Positions 28,101 through 43,100 of a DNA stretch of 64,000 bases are shown piece after piece. The notes under the pieces were generated by a model that did no database searches, was not told where the DNA came from, and worked only from the letters and a program-made list of their open reading frames with translations. Origin of the DNA: Erwinia sorbitola (GTDB taxonomy: Bacteria; Pseudomonadota; Gammaproteobacteria; Enterobacterales; Enterobacteriaceae); the NCBI RefSeq assembly GCF_009738185.1, contig NZ_CP046509.1:1429501-1493500 (forward strand). The letters run 5' to 3'. Each line of letters opens with the position of its first letter. Position 1 is the stretch's first letter. A program made the position numbers and the translations under genes.

Positions 28101-31100
28101 CAGGCAATACGCTGACTCATAATGCCAGCGTAAGCGTGGACACGGTTAAGCCGGATCTGGATGTTGGCCCGGTGGCCGGGGATGGCATTATCAACCGCAG
28201 CGAGCAGGGGCAGCCGCTGGCGCTCTCCGGTACCGCAGAAGCCAACAGCACCATCACCGTGGTTCTGAACGGGGTGACCTATCGTGCCGGAGCGGATGGC
28301 GATGGCAACTGGAGCGTCAGTATTGCGCCGTCGACGCTGCAAACCCTGGCTGATGGCAAATATGATATCAGCGTTACCGCCCGTGACAGCGGCGGTAATG
28401 AAACCACCACTCAAATCCCGGTGACTGTCGATACTTCCGCGCCGCCTGTCACGGTGGCTCCGGTCTCCGGCGATGGCTACCTTAATGCGCTGGAGCATAA
28501 TGCCCCGCTGGCGATAACCGGTACCACTGAGCCGGGTTCCACCGTAGTGGTTAGCGTGAATAACGTGAACTACACCGCCACAGTCGACGCCAACGGCAAC
28601 TGGAGCGCCACCGTACCTGCCAGTGTGGTATCGGGCCTGGCAGATAACACCTATACCATCACCGCTACGGCCACGGATACGATTGGTAACACCGGCACCA
28701 GCAGCCAGCCGCTCACGGTGATCGCCGCCAGCGGTGCGCTGCCGACGGTGGCCGTCAGCGCATTTGCCGGGGATAATATTCTCGACGGTGCGGAAAAAGG
28801 GCTGTCACAGCTGGTCACCGGCACCACCACCCACGTTCAGGCAGGCCAGGTGGTTACGGTCACCCTGAATGGCGAGAACTACACCGGACTGGTGCAGAGC
28901 GACGGCAGCTGGAGCGTGCTGGTACCGGCATCGGCGCTGTATAACCTCACTAACGGCACCGATAACTACCTTGTCAGCGTCAGCGATGTCGCCGGAAATC
29001 CGGCCAGCACCAACGGCAGCTTTACCGTGGATAACACCTTCAGCGCCATCGCTATCGGGGTGATCAGCGACGATAATATGCTGAACGCCACCGAAGCATT
29101 GCAGCCGCTGGCCATCCACGGCTTCAGCCGCTTTGTCGCCTTTGGCAGCCGCGTAACGGTGTCGTTTAATAATAAAGAGTACCTCACCACCACCAACAGT
29201 GACGGCAGCTGGACGGTCACTGTCCCTCCGGCCGATCTGGCTGGCCTGCGCAATGGCGATCTGACCGTGACCGCCAGCGCGGTGGATGTAAATGGCAACA
29301 CTATCACCGTCCAGCACTCACTAAACAGTGAGGTTACCCCGGGCTTCCTGCCAGAGGTGAATACGCTGTTTGGTGATGAGTATCTTAATGCTGCCGAGGC
29401 GGGCAGTGCGCAAACCATCAGCGGTTCGTCGGGCGTGGAAGGCGCAGGTCAGACGGTGAGCGTGCTGATTGGCGGCATCGTCTACACCGGTACGGTAGAT
29501 TCGCAGGGTAACTGGAGTGTTTCTGTTCCTGCTGCCACGTTGCAGAGCCTGCCGCAGGGCAGTAATACCCTCACCGTAACCCTGGGCGATGGTGCGGGCA
29601 ACAGCGTGAAGGTGGACGCGGGCTTTACCGTTGATACCGCCGCGCCGGCTGTCTCTCTCGATGAGGTGGCAACGGATAACAGTATTAATCTGGCAGAGCA
29701 GAATGAAGTACAGACCATCAGTGGTTCAGGCGGAGTGGGCGATCGCATCTTCGTCACCCTGAACAACGTCACCTATGACACGGTGGTGGATGGCACCGGC
29801 CACTGGAGCATCGATCTGCCGGTGAACGCCCTGAAAGCGCTGACCACGGGCAGCCATGATTTGCAGGTCACCAGCATCGACGCTGCGCAAAATAGCACTA
29901 CCGTGGTGCGTACCATTGATGTGGATACCACGCCGCCGCCGGTGAGCGTCAATCCGGTTTCCGGTGGCTATATTAATGCCGCCGAGTCCCATCAGCCGCT
30001 GACGGTGAGCGGTACCGGCGAAGCGGGCAACCTGATTCGTGTCGAGCTGGGAACGGCGACCATTACTGCGGTAGTTGGTCCGGACGGCAGCTGGTCTGCG
30101 GTGATCTCCGGCGATGCACTGGCAGCGGTAACCGATGGCTCTTACACCCTCAATGTCACCGCTACCGATCCGGCGGGTAACACCACGACCACCAGCACCC
30201 CGCTGGAGATTGATACCGGTGTACCTTCTGTCTTTATCGACAATATCACGGCGAATAACAGTATTGATGGTGCTGAACAGCAGGTGGATCAGATTATCCA
30301 GGGCACCGCAACCAATGTTGAACCCGGACAAACGCTGCAAATTACCGTCAATGGCCAGGGCGCAACTTATACCACCACGACCACCATACAGTCCGGTGGC
30401 GGATGGCAGGCGAACCTCCCGGCCAGCTTCCTGGATGGCCTGGCGAATGGTTCTTACACCCTGACCGCTAACGTGACGGATAAAGCGGGCAATACCGGCA
30501 CCACCAGCAAGCCGTTTAGCGTGGATGACACGCAGCCCGCCATTGCGGTCAGTCCGATCAGTGAAGATGGCTACCTCAACTTCAATGAGTCTCAGGCTGC
30601 CGGCGGGCTGGATATCACGCTGACCACTGCGAATATCCCGGGCGACAGCACGGTGACCTTTGAGCTGGGCGGTAAAACATATAGTGCGGTGATGCAGCAG
30701 CCGGGTTCCTGGATCGTCAATATTCCACGCGCCGACGTAATTCTGCTGACCAACAACACCTACACGGGCGTGGCGACGGTGACCGGCCCTGATGATCAGC
30801 CGGTCGCAACCAACAATGCTTCGCTGATCGTACATGTGACCAATCTGCCAGAGCCAACCCTGAACACCCCGTTTGCAGATAACGTACTGGATAATACTGA
30901 AGCTTCTGCATCGCAGACGCTGACCGGTTCCACCGGGGAGTCCGGTAACGGTCAGAGTGTGAAGGTCAATATTGGCGGTACCGATTTCGATGCCGTGGTC
31001 AACAGCTCCGGGGCCTGGACTCTGACCTTAACCTCCGATCAGCTGCTGGCGCTGCCTGGCGGATCGCAAACCATTACGGTTACCGCTACCGATGTGGCGG

Positions 31101-34100
31101 GAAACAGCGCTGCTTCAGCACCTGTCGCGGTCAATATTGCCACCGGACTGCCGCCGCTGACGCTGGAACCGATTGCCGTCGACGGCACCATCAATGCCAC
31201 TGAACAGCAGTCACCGCTGGTGATTGAGGGAACCACCGCCGCAGGGAATACCGTGGTGCTGACCCTGGATGGTAAAACCTATAATGCCGTGGTGGACAGT
31301 AACGGCAACTGGACGGCGACCATTCCGGCGGCGGATCTCGCTCTGCTGGATGACGGCGGCTACGATTTGACCGTCACCGCCACCGATCCGGTGGGCAACA
31401 AAACCGTTAATACCGAAGCGGTAGTGGTTGACACCGCCGCGCCAGCTTACACCCTCGATCCGATCGGCGGTGACGGTATTATCGATAGCGTCGAGGCCGC
31501 GCAGCCGCTGGATATTAGCGGTACCGGTACCACCGGTGACAGCGTCAGCGTCACCATTGGCGGAACCACGCTCACCACCACGGTAGATGGTGATGGAAAA
31601 TGGGCAGTTACCGTACCGGTTAACACGCTGGGTAATCTCGACCAGGGGCAGAACCCGGTTTCAGTGGTGGTCACTACTCCGGAAGGTAATACCGTCACGC
31701 AGAACACCGCGGTGATTGTGAATAGCGCAATCTCTGATGCGCTGCTGGTGAACCCGGTGGCAGGTGACGATGTGGTGAACGCACTGGAAGCAGCCGCTGG
31801 CCTGACGATCACCGGCAGCGTTCCGGACGGAACCACCGCCGTGGTGGTCACCTTTAACAACCAGTCTTACACCGCCACCGTTGGCAGTAACGGTCTCTGG
31901 AGCGCCAATATTCCGTCTTCCGCCCTGGCGGGGCTGGCGGATACCGGCTATAGCCTGACCGTAGTTGCTACACCGCAGGTGGGAGACAGCGTCACGGTTA
32001 CCCATCCGATTGTGCTGGATACCACCGTGCCGCAGTTTGATATTGCCAGTATTTCTGATGGCTATCTCAGCGCGGCTGAACAGGGAGCGCCGCTGGGTAT
32101 TAACGGTACCGGCACCACGGGTGATACCGTACGCGTAACTCTGAACAATAAGGTCTATCTCACCACCGTAGATGGTGACGGAAACTGGACGGTCAACGTC
32201 CCGACCGGGGATCTGACTGCCCTGAGCAACGGGAATTACAGCGTCAGCGTGGTGGTGAAAGACCCGGCGGGCAATACCACCACCAAAACCAGCCAGCTGA
32301 CAGTTGATGTGAATGCCCCGGCTCTGACGCTGGATGCGGTCACCGGCGACAATATTATCAATGCCAGCGAGCAGCAGAATGGTGTTGCTATCACCGGTAC
32401 CGGTGAAAATGGCTCTTCTATCGTGGTGACGCTGAACGGCAAAGATTATCTGACCACCGTTGGCGTCAACGGCCAGTGGTCGGTGGATGTCAGCTCAACC
32501 GACCTGGCCGAACTGACGGGCAGCAGCTATCCCATCAGCGTGACGGAAACCGATCTCGCGGGAAATAAAAGCACCCAGGGCAGCACGCTCCAGGTGAATA
32601 CCGCACAGCCGACTATCACCATCAATCCCTTTGCCGGTAACGATATTGTTGATGGCGCAGAACAGCATGTCAGCCAGAAACTGACTGGTACCACTACCAG
32701 TGTGGAAGAGGGCCAGCAGATTACTCTGACGCTGAATGGCGTGACCTATAGCGGCCTGGTGCTGGCGAGCGGCGCATGGAGCATCGATATCCCGGCAGCG
32801 GCGCTGGAGGCGTTAAGTAACGGGCAGCAGACCTACACCGTTTCTGTCAGCAACGGCGCAAATACCCTCACCGAACAGAACGGCAGCTTCGAGATCAATA
32901 ACCTGCTCTCCGGCCTGGCGATCGATCCGATCGGCGGCGATGGCTTTATTAATGCACAGGAAGCACAGCAGCCGCTGGTGATCAGCGGTACCTCCGCCAA
33001 CTTTAACGTCGGCGATCCGCTGACAGTGACCGTTGGCGGCGTTGACTTCCCGGTCACCGTGGGGGCCAGCGGTGAGTGGACTTTAACGCTGCAACCCGGA
33101 GATATCACCTTAGCTGACGGGCCGCTGGTGGTCAGCGTCAGCGGTAACGATGCAGCGGGGACGCCGGTCACCGGCACCAGCAGTGCCGAAGTACATATCA
33201 CTAATCTGCCTGATGTCAGCGTCGATGCACCGTTCGGCGATGGCTTCCTGAACGGGCAGGAAACCGGGACGGCGCAAACCCTGACCGGTACCACCGGGGT
33301 TAACGGCGACGGGCAGACCGTAACGGTCACCCTTGAGGGCATCACCTACACCGGCACAGTGGACGGCAACGGCAGCTGGAGCGTGACCATCCCGTCTGCT
33401 GCGCTGGCGGCATTACCGCAGGATAGCAACAGCATTCAGGTGGTGGTCAATGATGCGGCGGGTAACCCGTCCGCGCTGAACGTACCGTTTACCGTGGATA
33501 CTCAGGCACCGGCGGTGACCGTGGCGGCAATCTCCGGCGACGGCATGCTCAATGCTGGCGAACAGAGTGACACCCTGGCGATTACCGGTACGGGCGAAGA
33601 GGGCAGCAGCATTGCGGTGACGCTTAACGGTGTCACTTATCCGTCGGTTCTGGTCACTGGCGGTCTCTGGACCGTCAGCATTCCGTCGGCAGATTTACAA
33701 AATATAGCGGACGGTAGCTATCAGGTGAGCGTGACGGCAACGGACGCGGCGCAGAACAGCACCACGGTTACCAGTCCGCTGGTGGTCAAAGCGGAAGCGG
33801 CAGATCTGCCGACCATTGCCATCGATACTTTTGCGGGCAACAACGTTATTGACGGTGCCGAGCAGCAGTCAAATCAGCTGTTGTCGGGCACCACCACCCA
33901 TGTTGAGCAGGGGCAGACCGTCACCGTCACCATCGGAACTGAGGCTTTCTACCCGGTAGTACAGGCAGATGGTAGCTGGAGCGTCAGCATCCCGTCCGAT
34001 ACGCTGACGGCGCTGCAAAATGGTACTTCAACCATTCAGGTGGCGGTAGCCGATGCGGCGGGCAACCCGGCCAGCAGTACTCTCCCGATCACCATCAATA

Positions 34101-37100
34101 ACCTGGCCTCGGGGATCAGTATCGATCCGATTAGCGGCGGCTATCTCAGCGCTGACGAAGCGCAGCAGACGCTGATTGTCACCGGACATACCGCCAACGT
34201 GAACCCTGGCACTCCGCTGTCGGTGTTTATCAACGGCCAGAACTTTACCGTCAATGTTGGCAGCGGCGGCGTATGGAGTGTGCTGGTGCCGGCATCAGCG
34301 CTGGCCGGGCTGAATGATGGCAAAACCATCGTTACTGCGAATACGGTTGATGCCGCCGGAAATCCGGTTTCCAGCAGCTCTGCGCTGAATGTGGTGGTGC
34401 ATAACGTGCCGCAGATCAGCATCGATACGCCGTTTGGTGATGGCGCGCTGAACGCCAGCGAGGCCGCGCAGGGGCAGACTCTGAACGGTACCAGCGGTGT
34501 TGCGGGTGCGGGGCAGACGGTGTCGGTGACGATCGGTGCTAACAGCTATACCGGTACCGTTGATGCGGGCGGTAACTGGAGTATCAACCTCCCTGCTGAC
34601 GTTCTCCAGGCGCTGCCGCAGAACAGCAACAGCCTGGCTGTTACCGTCACTGATGCGGCGGGTAACAGCAGCAGCCAGACGGTCAACGTAACGGTAGATA
34701 CTGCCGCGCCGACCATCACGCTGAATCCGATAGCGCTGGATGACGTGATTAACGCCACCGAAGCACAAAGCCCGGTGACCATCAGCGGCGGAAGTACCGG
34801 AGCGCAGGATGGGCAAGCGGTTAATGTGGTGTTTAATGGACAAAATTACAGCACGACCGTTGATGCTCAGGGCAACTGGACGCTGGCGATCCCGGCGGCA
34901 GCGCTGAATGGCATTGCTGACGGCAGCTATACGCTGACCGCCACCGTTACGGATGCGGCAGGGAATCCGGGCACCGTCAGCACCAATGTGTCGCTCTCAA
35001 CCGCTTCATTGCAGCCAACCATCAACACTCCGTTTGGCGATGGCTACCTCAGCTTTGATGAAGCCCATGACCCGAACGGCCAGTCAATTACCGGCACCAC
35101 CGGGGCCACTGGCAGCGGGCAAACGGTAGTGGTGACCGTGGGTGGCGTTGAATACGATATTACCGCCGACATCAACGGTAACTGGACGCTGTCGCTGCCA
35201 ACCGCTGTGTTGCAGGATCTGGGTGAGGGGCCTCTGACGATCACCGCAGATGCCACCAATGCTCAGGGTAATAGCGGCAGTATCAGCAGTTCCGCCACCG
35301 TCGATCAGATTGCCCCGTCCCTGACGCTGGATAAAGTGGCCGGTGACAACGTGATCAACGGAACGGAAATCAAGCAGACCATCGCGATCACCGGCAGCAC
35401 CTCAGCAGAGGAGGCGGGCCAGCAGGTCACGATTACCTTCAATGGCGATCAGCCGGTCTACACCACCATTGTGCAGAGCGACGGCACATGGCGCTTTGAC
35501 CTGCCGGGCAGCGTCACGCAGAACCTGAGTGATGACAGCTATATTGTTACCGCCACCCTGACCGACAAGGCAGGAAACCAGACGACTCAGACCGAAACGG
35601 TGGAAGTGAGAGCGGCCGCAGCCGATCTGCCGCTGATTACCATTAATACGGTATCAGGTGATGACTATCTCAACACCAGCGAGCTGGGACAGCCGTTGCA
35701 GTTAACGGGTACCACCAATGCAAACGTTGCTGACGGTCAGCTGGTGACGATCACCATTAACGGAAAGACCTACACCACGGGTGTGGAGGGCCAGGCATGG
35801 AGCATCGAAATTCCTGCCGGTGATGTGGCAAATATCCAGGATGGGCCGCAGCAGGTCAGCGTTTCGGTCAGTGATATCTATGGCAACGTTGCCAACGCCA
35901 CCCATGACTTTACCGTAATTGCGCGCGGCGACGATCTGCCTTCGATCACTATTAATCCGGTCACCAGCGATGACATGGTGGATTACAACGAATCGCGTAA
36001 TCCAAATGGCGTCACTATCACCGGTAGCAGTCAGCATATTCCGGCGGGTGAAACCATAACCGTCACCGTTAACCAGAAAGAGTATACGGCCACGGTTGAC
36101 GCTAACGGCAACTGGACGGCCACCATCCCGCAGGCTGATGCGCAAAATCTGCCGCAGAACAGCAACACAATTACTGCCACAGGTAATGATGTGGCAGGTA
36201 ATACGGCTAACGCTACTGATAGCTTTACCGTACACAGCCAGCCGCCGCTGCTGGAGATTGATGCCAGCCTGGTATCGGATGGTATTCTCAGCCTGGCGGA
36301 TGCCCTGACCGGACTGGTACTGAGTGGTACCACCGGGCCGAACCTCAGCGTTGAGATCGGCATTGGTACCAAACTCTACAGCGTGGTGGCCGACGAGAAT
36401 GGAGAGTGGAGCACCGCCATTCCGAGTGCCGATCTGCTGGCGCTGGTGGACGGCGATCTGGATATCAGCGTGTCTGTTAAGGATGCGTACGGCAACACCA
36501 CGACCAACATTATCGACGTTAATGTTGATGTTCATGCGGTGACTGAGCTGGGCCTTGATACGCCGTTTGTTGATGGCCTGCTTAACGGCGCAGAAGCTGC
36601 CGCCGCCCAGCTGATCACCGGTACGGTGGAAAATCTGCCGGATGGTGCCAGCCTGGTAGTGAATGTCGGTACGCTGACCGGCCTGCCGGTAACGCTGAAC
36701 GGCGATGGCACATGGACGGCCACCATCCCGGCGGGAGGGCTGGTGGCTCAGGGGAACGGCATCATCCAGGTCACCGTTTCAACCGTGGATGCGGTTAACC
36801 CGGTCAGCGTCTCCGCCAGTGCCGAACTGGTGCTGACCACGACGCTCAATCCGGTTATAGCTACGCCGTTTGGCGACGGCCTGCTGGATGTGGCTGAAGC
36901 GGCGCTCGGGCAGACGCTGACCGGTACCACCGGAGTGATTGGAGCAGGGCAAACTATTACCCTGACGATTGATAATCAGCCCTTTAGCGCCACTGTGGAT
37001 GCCAACGGCGTCTGGCAGGCGACGCTAACTCCGCAGCAGCTGGTGGATCTCGGCAATAACCCAAACCACGTAATTAAGATAGTGGTGGGCGATGAGGCGG

Positions 37101-40100
37101 GGAATACGGCTGAAAACTCGCTGAGTTTTGGTGCAATTGTCAGCGGTCTGCCAACGGTAACCATCGATCCGGCGTCACTGGCTGGTAACGGAATTCTCAC
37201 CCAGAACGAAGTGGCAGCCGGTATTACGCTGACGGGAGCGGTAACCTTTAGCGGTGCTGCGGCCAATACCCATGTGATCGTTAACGTTAACGGCACGCCG
37301 ATTGAGGCGACCATTAACGGCGATGGTACCTGGAGCCTTGCTCTGCCAGGGAGCGTGCTGTCGACGCTGCCGGACGGTGACTGGCCGGTTACGGTCAAAG
37401 TGACCGATGGTGTGGGCAACACAGGAAGCGCCGATTCGTCACTGATAGTGGCCATCAATGAGTTACCGGCACCGACCATTACCACGCCGTTCCTCGATGG
37501 TCTGCTGAATATTACCGAAGCGGGTCTGGATCAGGTACTCAGCGGTACGACGAAAGTCACCGGTGCGGGGCAGACGGTGACGGTCAGTATTGACGGCGGC
37601 GCCGATCTGGTGGCGACGGTGAATGCCAACGGTGACTGGTCACTGAACCTCAGCAGCGCCCAACTGACGGCGCTGGGCGGCGGTGAACACACCATCAAGG
37701 TGACCGCTACTGACGCGTACGGCAATAGCGCCCTGGTTGACGGCAGCTACGATGCGCTGCTGACTCTGCCGCTGCCGACTATTAATAACCCGTTCGGTAC
37801 CGGGCTGGGTATCACTGAAGCGGCGAATACTATCGTGGTGACCGGTACCACCGGCATTCCGGTAGTGGTTGGTCAGGATCAGAGCGTTCAGCTGAAAGTG
37901 GATATTAACGGCGTGATTTACAACGGCGTGGTACAGCCGAACGGTGACTGGTCAGTGACGCTGCCTGCGGGAGCGCTGAACGGCCTGAGCAACGACACCC
38001 ATCAGATTAACGTGACGGTAACCGATGCGGCAGGCAACGTAGCGACACAAGAGCTCGACTTTAATGCCTACCTGACATTACCGCAGCCAACGTTGTCGGT
38101 GCCGTTTGATGATGGTTACTTCAATATTGCTGACCTGGCGGGTGCGGTACTCAGCGGCACCACCGGAGCGGTGGGCGCAGGGCAAACCGTCACCGTGATC
38201 TTTAATGGCAACATCCCGGTTCCTGCGGTGGTTGACGCCAACGGGAACTGGACGGCAACAATCACTCAGGGTGAAATTGCCGATTTCGCCACAACCCAGG
38301 GTGAGCACTCAATTCAGGTCACCGTGACCGATCCGGGCGGTAACACCAATACCCTCGGTGAAACCTTTATCGTGGATACCGTCGCGCCGCTGATTAGTAA
38401 TCTGACCTTTGCCGGGGACAATATTCTTGATTACGCGGAAAGCCTGAGTACGCAGACCCTGAGCGGCACCTCCAGCGCTGCCGATGCCGGGGCGACGGTG
38501 ACCCTGACGATTGGCGCACGAACCTTAACCGGTCTGGTGGGAACCGATGGTAAATGGAATATTAATGTCGGGGTGACCGATCTCGCTGCACTGGTTGCGG
38601 CGGGTGGGGCTTACACCGTGTCAATCACTGACGCAGCGGGGAACAGCAACCAGGCCACCGGCAATGTGACGTTAAATGTTAATCCAACCCTGGACGCCTA
38701 TATCACGCTGACAGCGGTAAACGGTGACAACATTATCAACGCCACCGATCCGGTCACCACCACCCTGAGCGGCGCGCTGCACAATGTGCCACTGACGGTG
38801 GGAGGCGTGATTACCATCACGCTGAACGGAACCACGCTGGCGACCATCCCGGTTGATGAACTGCGTCTGGATAACAACTTCACCTCTCCGGCACTGGCCA
38901 ACAGCGTGTTCGGGCAGGGATCGCCAAATGTGGTGGTCACCTTTACCCCGGACACCGGTAGCGCAGTTTCCGCCAGCAGCACCCTGCTGGTGGATACCGT
39001 GGCACCGACGGTGAATATTACGCAGTTTGCCGGGGATAATATCCTCAACGTCACGGAAGCTGCCGGATCTCAGACCATCACCGGCACCGCATCGGATATC
39101 GGCAGCACCGTATCGGTGACGCTGGGTACCAAAACCTATACCGCCGTGGTGCAGGCAGGTGGAACATGGACGGTGAACGTGCCGTCTGCCGATTTGCAAG
39201 GGCTGGCACAGAACGTTACCAGCATTTCCGCCACCGTGAAGGATGCGGCGGGTAATACCGGATCGGCAACGCTGCCGGTGGTGGTGGATACCGTCGCGCC
39301 GTTGCTGGATGTGGATGCGCTGCTGGGTAACAACGTTATCAACCTGGCGCAGTCGGCGGTCACCCAGGTGCTCACCGGCAGGACAGACCTGGCTGACGGG
39401 CAAACCGTCTCGGTATATCTGGGTAACAGCAGCAGCGCGCTGGCGCAGGCAACGGTGCTGGGCGGTGCATTTTCGCTCGCACTGTCGCCAACGGCCATCG
39501 GCAGCCTGCTCCAGGGCGGTAACGTACTGACGGTCAGAGTGCAGGATGAGCACGGTAACCAGACCAGTGCCGCCATTACCGTCAATAAAGTATTTAACAG
39601 CCTGTTGGGACTGACGGTTGATTCGGTATTTGGTGATAGCGGCGTGGCCGGATACCTGAACGCGGCTGAAGCCGGGTTGAACCAGCTGATTACCGGTACT
39701 GCCGTCTCTGCTGCCGGGGGGCTGGTCTCCCTGACGCTGCTCAACGGCCAGATACTGACGGCGAACGTGGGTCAGGACGGCAAATGGTCGCTGCTGGTAC
39801 CGCCTGCGGCGCTGGCCACTCTGAATGAAGGCACTAATACGCTGAATCTGCTGGTCACCGATGTGGCAGGAAATACTGCCGGTGCTGCCGCCTCGGTGAA
39901 TGCAATTGTTGCTAATCTGCCGACGGTGGGGGCGCTGACCAACCTGTTTGGCACCGACAACCTGATAAACGTACTGGAAGCTCAGGCCGGACAGACCATT
40001 GGCGGAAACCTTAACGCGGCGGTAAATTCCGTGGTTACCGTGACGCTGGGGGCTAAATCCTATACCACTACCGTGCAGGCGGGGGGAGCCTGGAGCCTGA

Positions 40101-43100
40101 ACCTGCCGTCAGCCGACCTGCTGGCGCTTGCCAGCGGGGGCAACGTGTCGCTGGGGGTGAAAGTGGTGGATCCGGCGGGTAATACCGCCAGCAATACCGC
40201 GACGATTGGCGTCTTCACCGCGCAGCCGGTGATTACCCTCGACACCATCTTCGGTGACGGCGTGCTGAATATCGCCGATATCACCAACTTCGCCAGCCAG
40301 CTGATTAGCGGAACGGTGAAAAACGTGGCGGCAGGCACCGTTATTTCGCTGAATATTGGCGGGCTGGTGCAGGCGCAGGCAACGGTCGATGCCAGCGGTA
40401 AGTTCAGCACTAACTTAACGCTGGCCCAGCTGCAGCAACTGAGCGGAACATCGCTTACCGTTACTGCGTCGGTCACGGATGCGGCGGGTAACCATGCTGA
40501 AAACACCAGCGGCTTGCAGTTAAGCCTGACGCCGCCAGCCCTGACTCTTAACCAGCCGACGCTGTTTGGCGATGGTCTGCTGAATGCAGCGGATGCGCTG
40601 ACCACTCAGCTGATTAGCGGTACCACCAGTGCAGGCTCGCGCGTGGTGGTGACGGTGGGGAACAGCACCACACCGCTGGTTTCAGCCACCGCTGATGCCA
40701 ACGGGCTGTTCAGCCTGGCGCTCACGCCATCCATCCTCGCCAGTCTGGGGGATGGCAGCCTGTCGCTGAAGGTAACCACCACCGATCCTGCGGGCAATAC
40801 CACTAACACCGCACTGAGTGCGACAGTGGGGATCCACGCCCTGCCATCGGTCACCCTTAACCCGCTGTTTGGGGACGGCGTACTGAGCGTGGCAGAAGCA
40901 CTGTCATCCCTGGGGCAGGTACTGAGCGGCCATGTGAATAATGTGCCGACCGGAACGCGCGTCGATATCAAACTGGGGGCGCTGGCGTTGCAGGGATCAA
41001 CGGACAGCAGCGGTAACTTCAATGTGACGCTCACCTCAGCGCAGCTGCTGGCACTGACCACCGGCAGCCTGACGGTCTCGGCGACGGTAACGGATACGGT
41101 GGGTAACGTGGCGAGCAGCAGTGCGGGCATCACTATTGGTGTCCAGGTGCAGCCAACGGTGACGGTGGGAACCCTGTTTGGCGATGGCATCCTCAATGCT
41201 GCCGAGCTGACAACCACGCAGACCATCAGCGGCACCACGACCAATGCGGTGGCGGGATCCACCGTCAGCTTCACCGTTAATGGCCATCTTTACAGCACCA
41301 CCGTGGGCAGTAACGGCAGCTGGAGTGTCAGCATTGCGAAATCCGATCTCAGTGCGCTGCCTGACGGCACGCTGACGGTCACCGCCACGCTGGCCGATCC
41401 GTATGGCAACACCGCGCAGGGTAGCAATAGTGCCAACGTGATTGCCCATATCACGCCAACCATCACTATCGGGACGCTGTTTGGCAATGGCGCGTTAAAT
41501 GCGGTGGAGGCGCAAACTGCGCAGACTATCTCTGGCACCACCACCAATGCTGAAGGTTCGACCATCGCTGTTCATATTGGAACCACAACCATTACGACGG
41601 TGGTGGGGGCTGACGGCAGCTGGAGCGTATCGGTGCCGTCTGCCATCCTGAAAAACCTGCCGGATACGACGTCATCTATCTCCGCCGATCTGGTTAATGG
41701 CGCGGGCATCAGCGGCACGGTAACGGTTCCGGTCATTGTCGGAACTCATACCACGCCAACGGTCACGCTAACCAGCACCGCCGGATTTAGCGACGGTTAC
41801 CTCAACCTGGCTGAGTCGGGCACCGCACAAACCATCACCGGTACCTCCACCAATGCGGCAGGGGGCAAAGTTGCAGTGACGATTGAAGGAACAACCTACA
41901 ACGCGACTATTGCAGCCAACGGTAGCTGGAGCGTGACCGTGCCTTCTGCCGGGTTAACCTCTCTGGCTGACGGTGTACACAATGCGACCATTGCGGTCAG
42001 CGATCGGGCAGGTAACGTGGCAAGTACCAACGCCAGCTTTAATGCAGTGACGCACAATCTGCCGGTCATCGGGGTTGACCCGATTGCCAGCCTGTTAAGT
42101 GTGCTGCTGACGGGCCTGACCATTTCGGGGGGAACCCTGCGGCTACCGGCAGGTACCACGGTAAATGTCACCCTGACGCAGAGCGGGCAGAGTCAGACGT
42201 CGACGGGTACCGTCGGTACCGACGGGCGTTACAGCGCCAAGTTTGTTGGGGGCTTGCTCAGTACGCTAAACCTGAATTCGGTCGTCACCGTAACGGCAGT
42301 CGATGCGGCGGGTAACCCGGCATCAACGGTTACCACGCTGCTGCTGGGTTCACTGCTGCCGCTGGGTACCGCCTCCGTAATGATGGCCGTGGCGTCCGAT
42401 GAATCACTGGCGGCAGCCTCAACCGATACCAGCACCAGCCACACTACCACTGCCAGTACCACGGAAGAGAGCAGTACTACCGCTGCCGCCCATACGGCGA
42501 CGACGGCTGACTCTACGCTGGTTACCGGCAGCGATACCAGCGCTACGGACAGCGTGACAACCAGTGCAGCAGTCAATACTGCGGCGGCCAGTGAAACGGC
42601 GACTGCGGCAACGGATGACGGCAGCTACACCATTGGCGGGGTGACCATTGCCCTTGCTGACGGCCAGACTGTGCACGGGGAGTCGGTTACCGGTAGCGTT
42701 GGCAATGACACGATTACGGTTAACACCATGGACTTTTCCCATATTGACGGTGGCGCGGGAACGGATACCCTGGTGCTGAACGGTGAACATATGGTGCTGG
42801 ATCTCACCGCGCTCGGTCTGAAAGTCGAGCATGTGGAGATTATCGACCTCGGCAACTCGGGCAATAACAGCATCAAGCTGGACTTGAACGAAGCGTTGAA
42901 TATCACCGATAAGCAGACCGATGACCTGTTGATCAAAGGAACGCTGGGCGATCAGGTTACCCTTGCCAATAGTGATGGCGGGGTCTGGGCAACCACCGGG
43001 CAGCGCACTGTCGATGGAAATACTTTTGATGTCTATCACAACTCTGCGCTGTCGTCGGATAACACCCTCGGTGATGTACTGATTCAGCACAATCTCCAGG

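Noticed and set aside
29726..30835. 369-codon minus-strand open frame inside the giant adhesin, and several similar ones
   Set aside because: They recur with the repeat period and arise from biased codon use in the repeats. No ribosome sites or family motifs are visible.
25740..42354. Regular repeats considered as a CRISPR-like or satellite array
   Set aside because: The ~302-bp repeats are protein-coding, in frame, diverged and without spacers.
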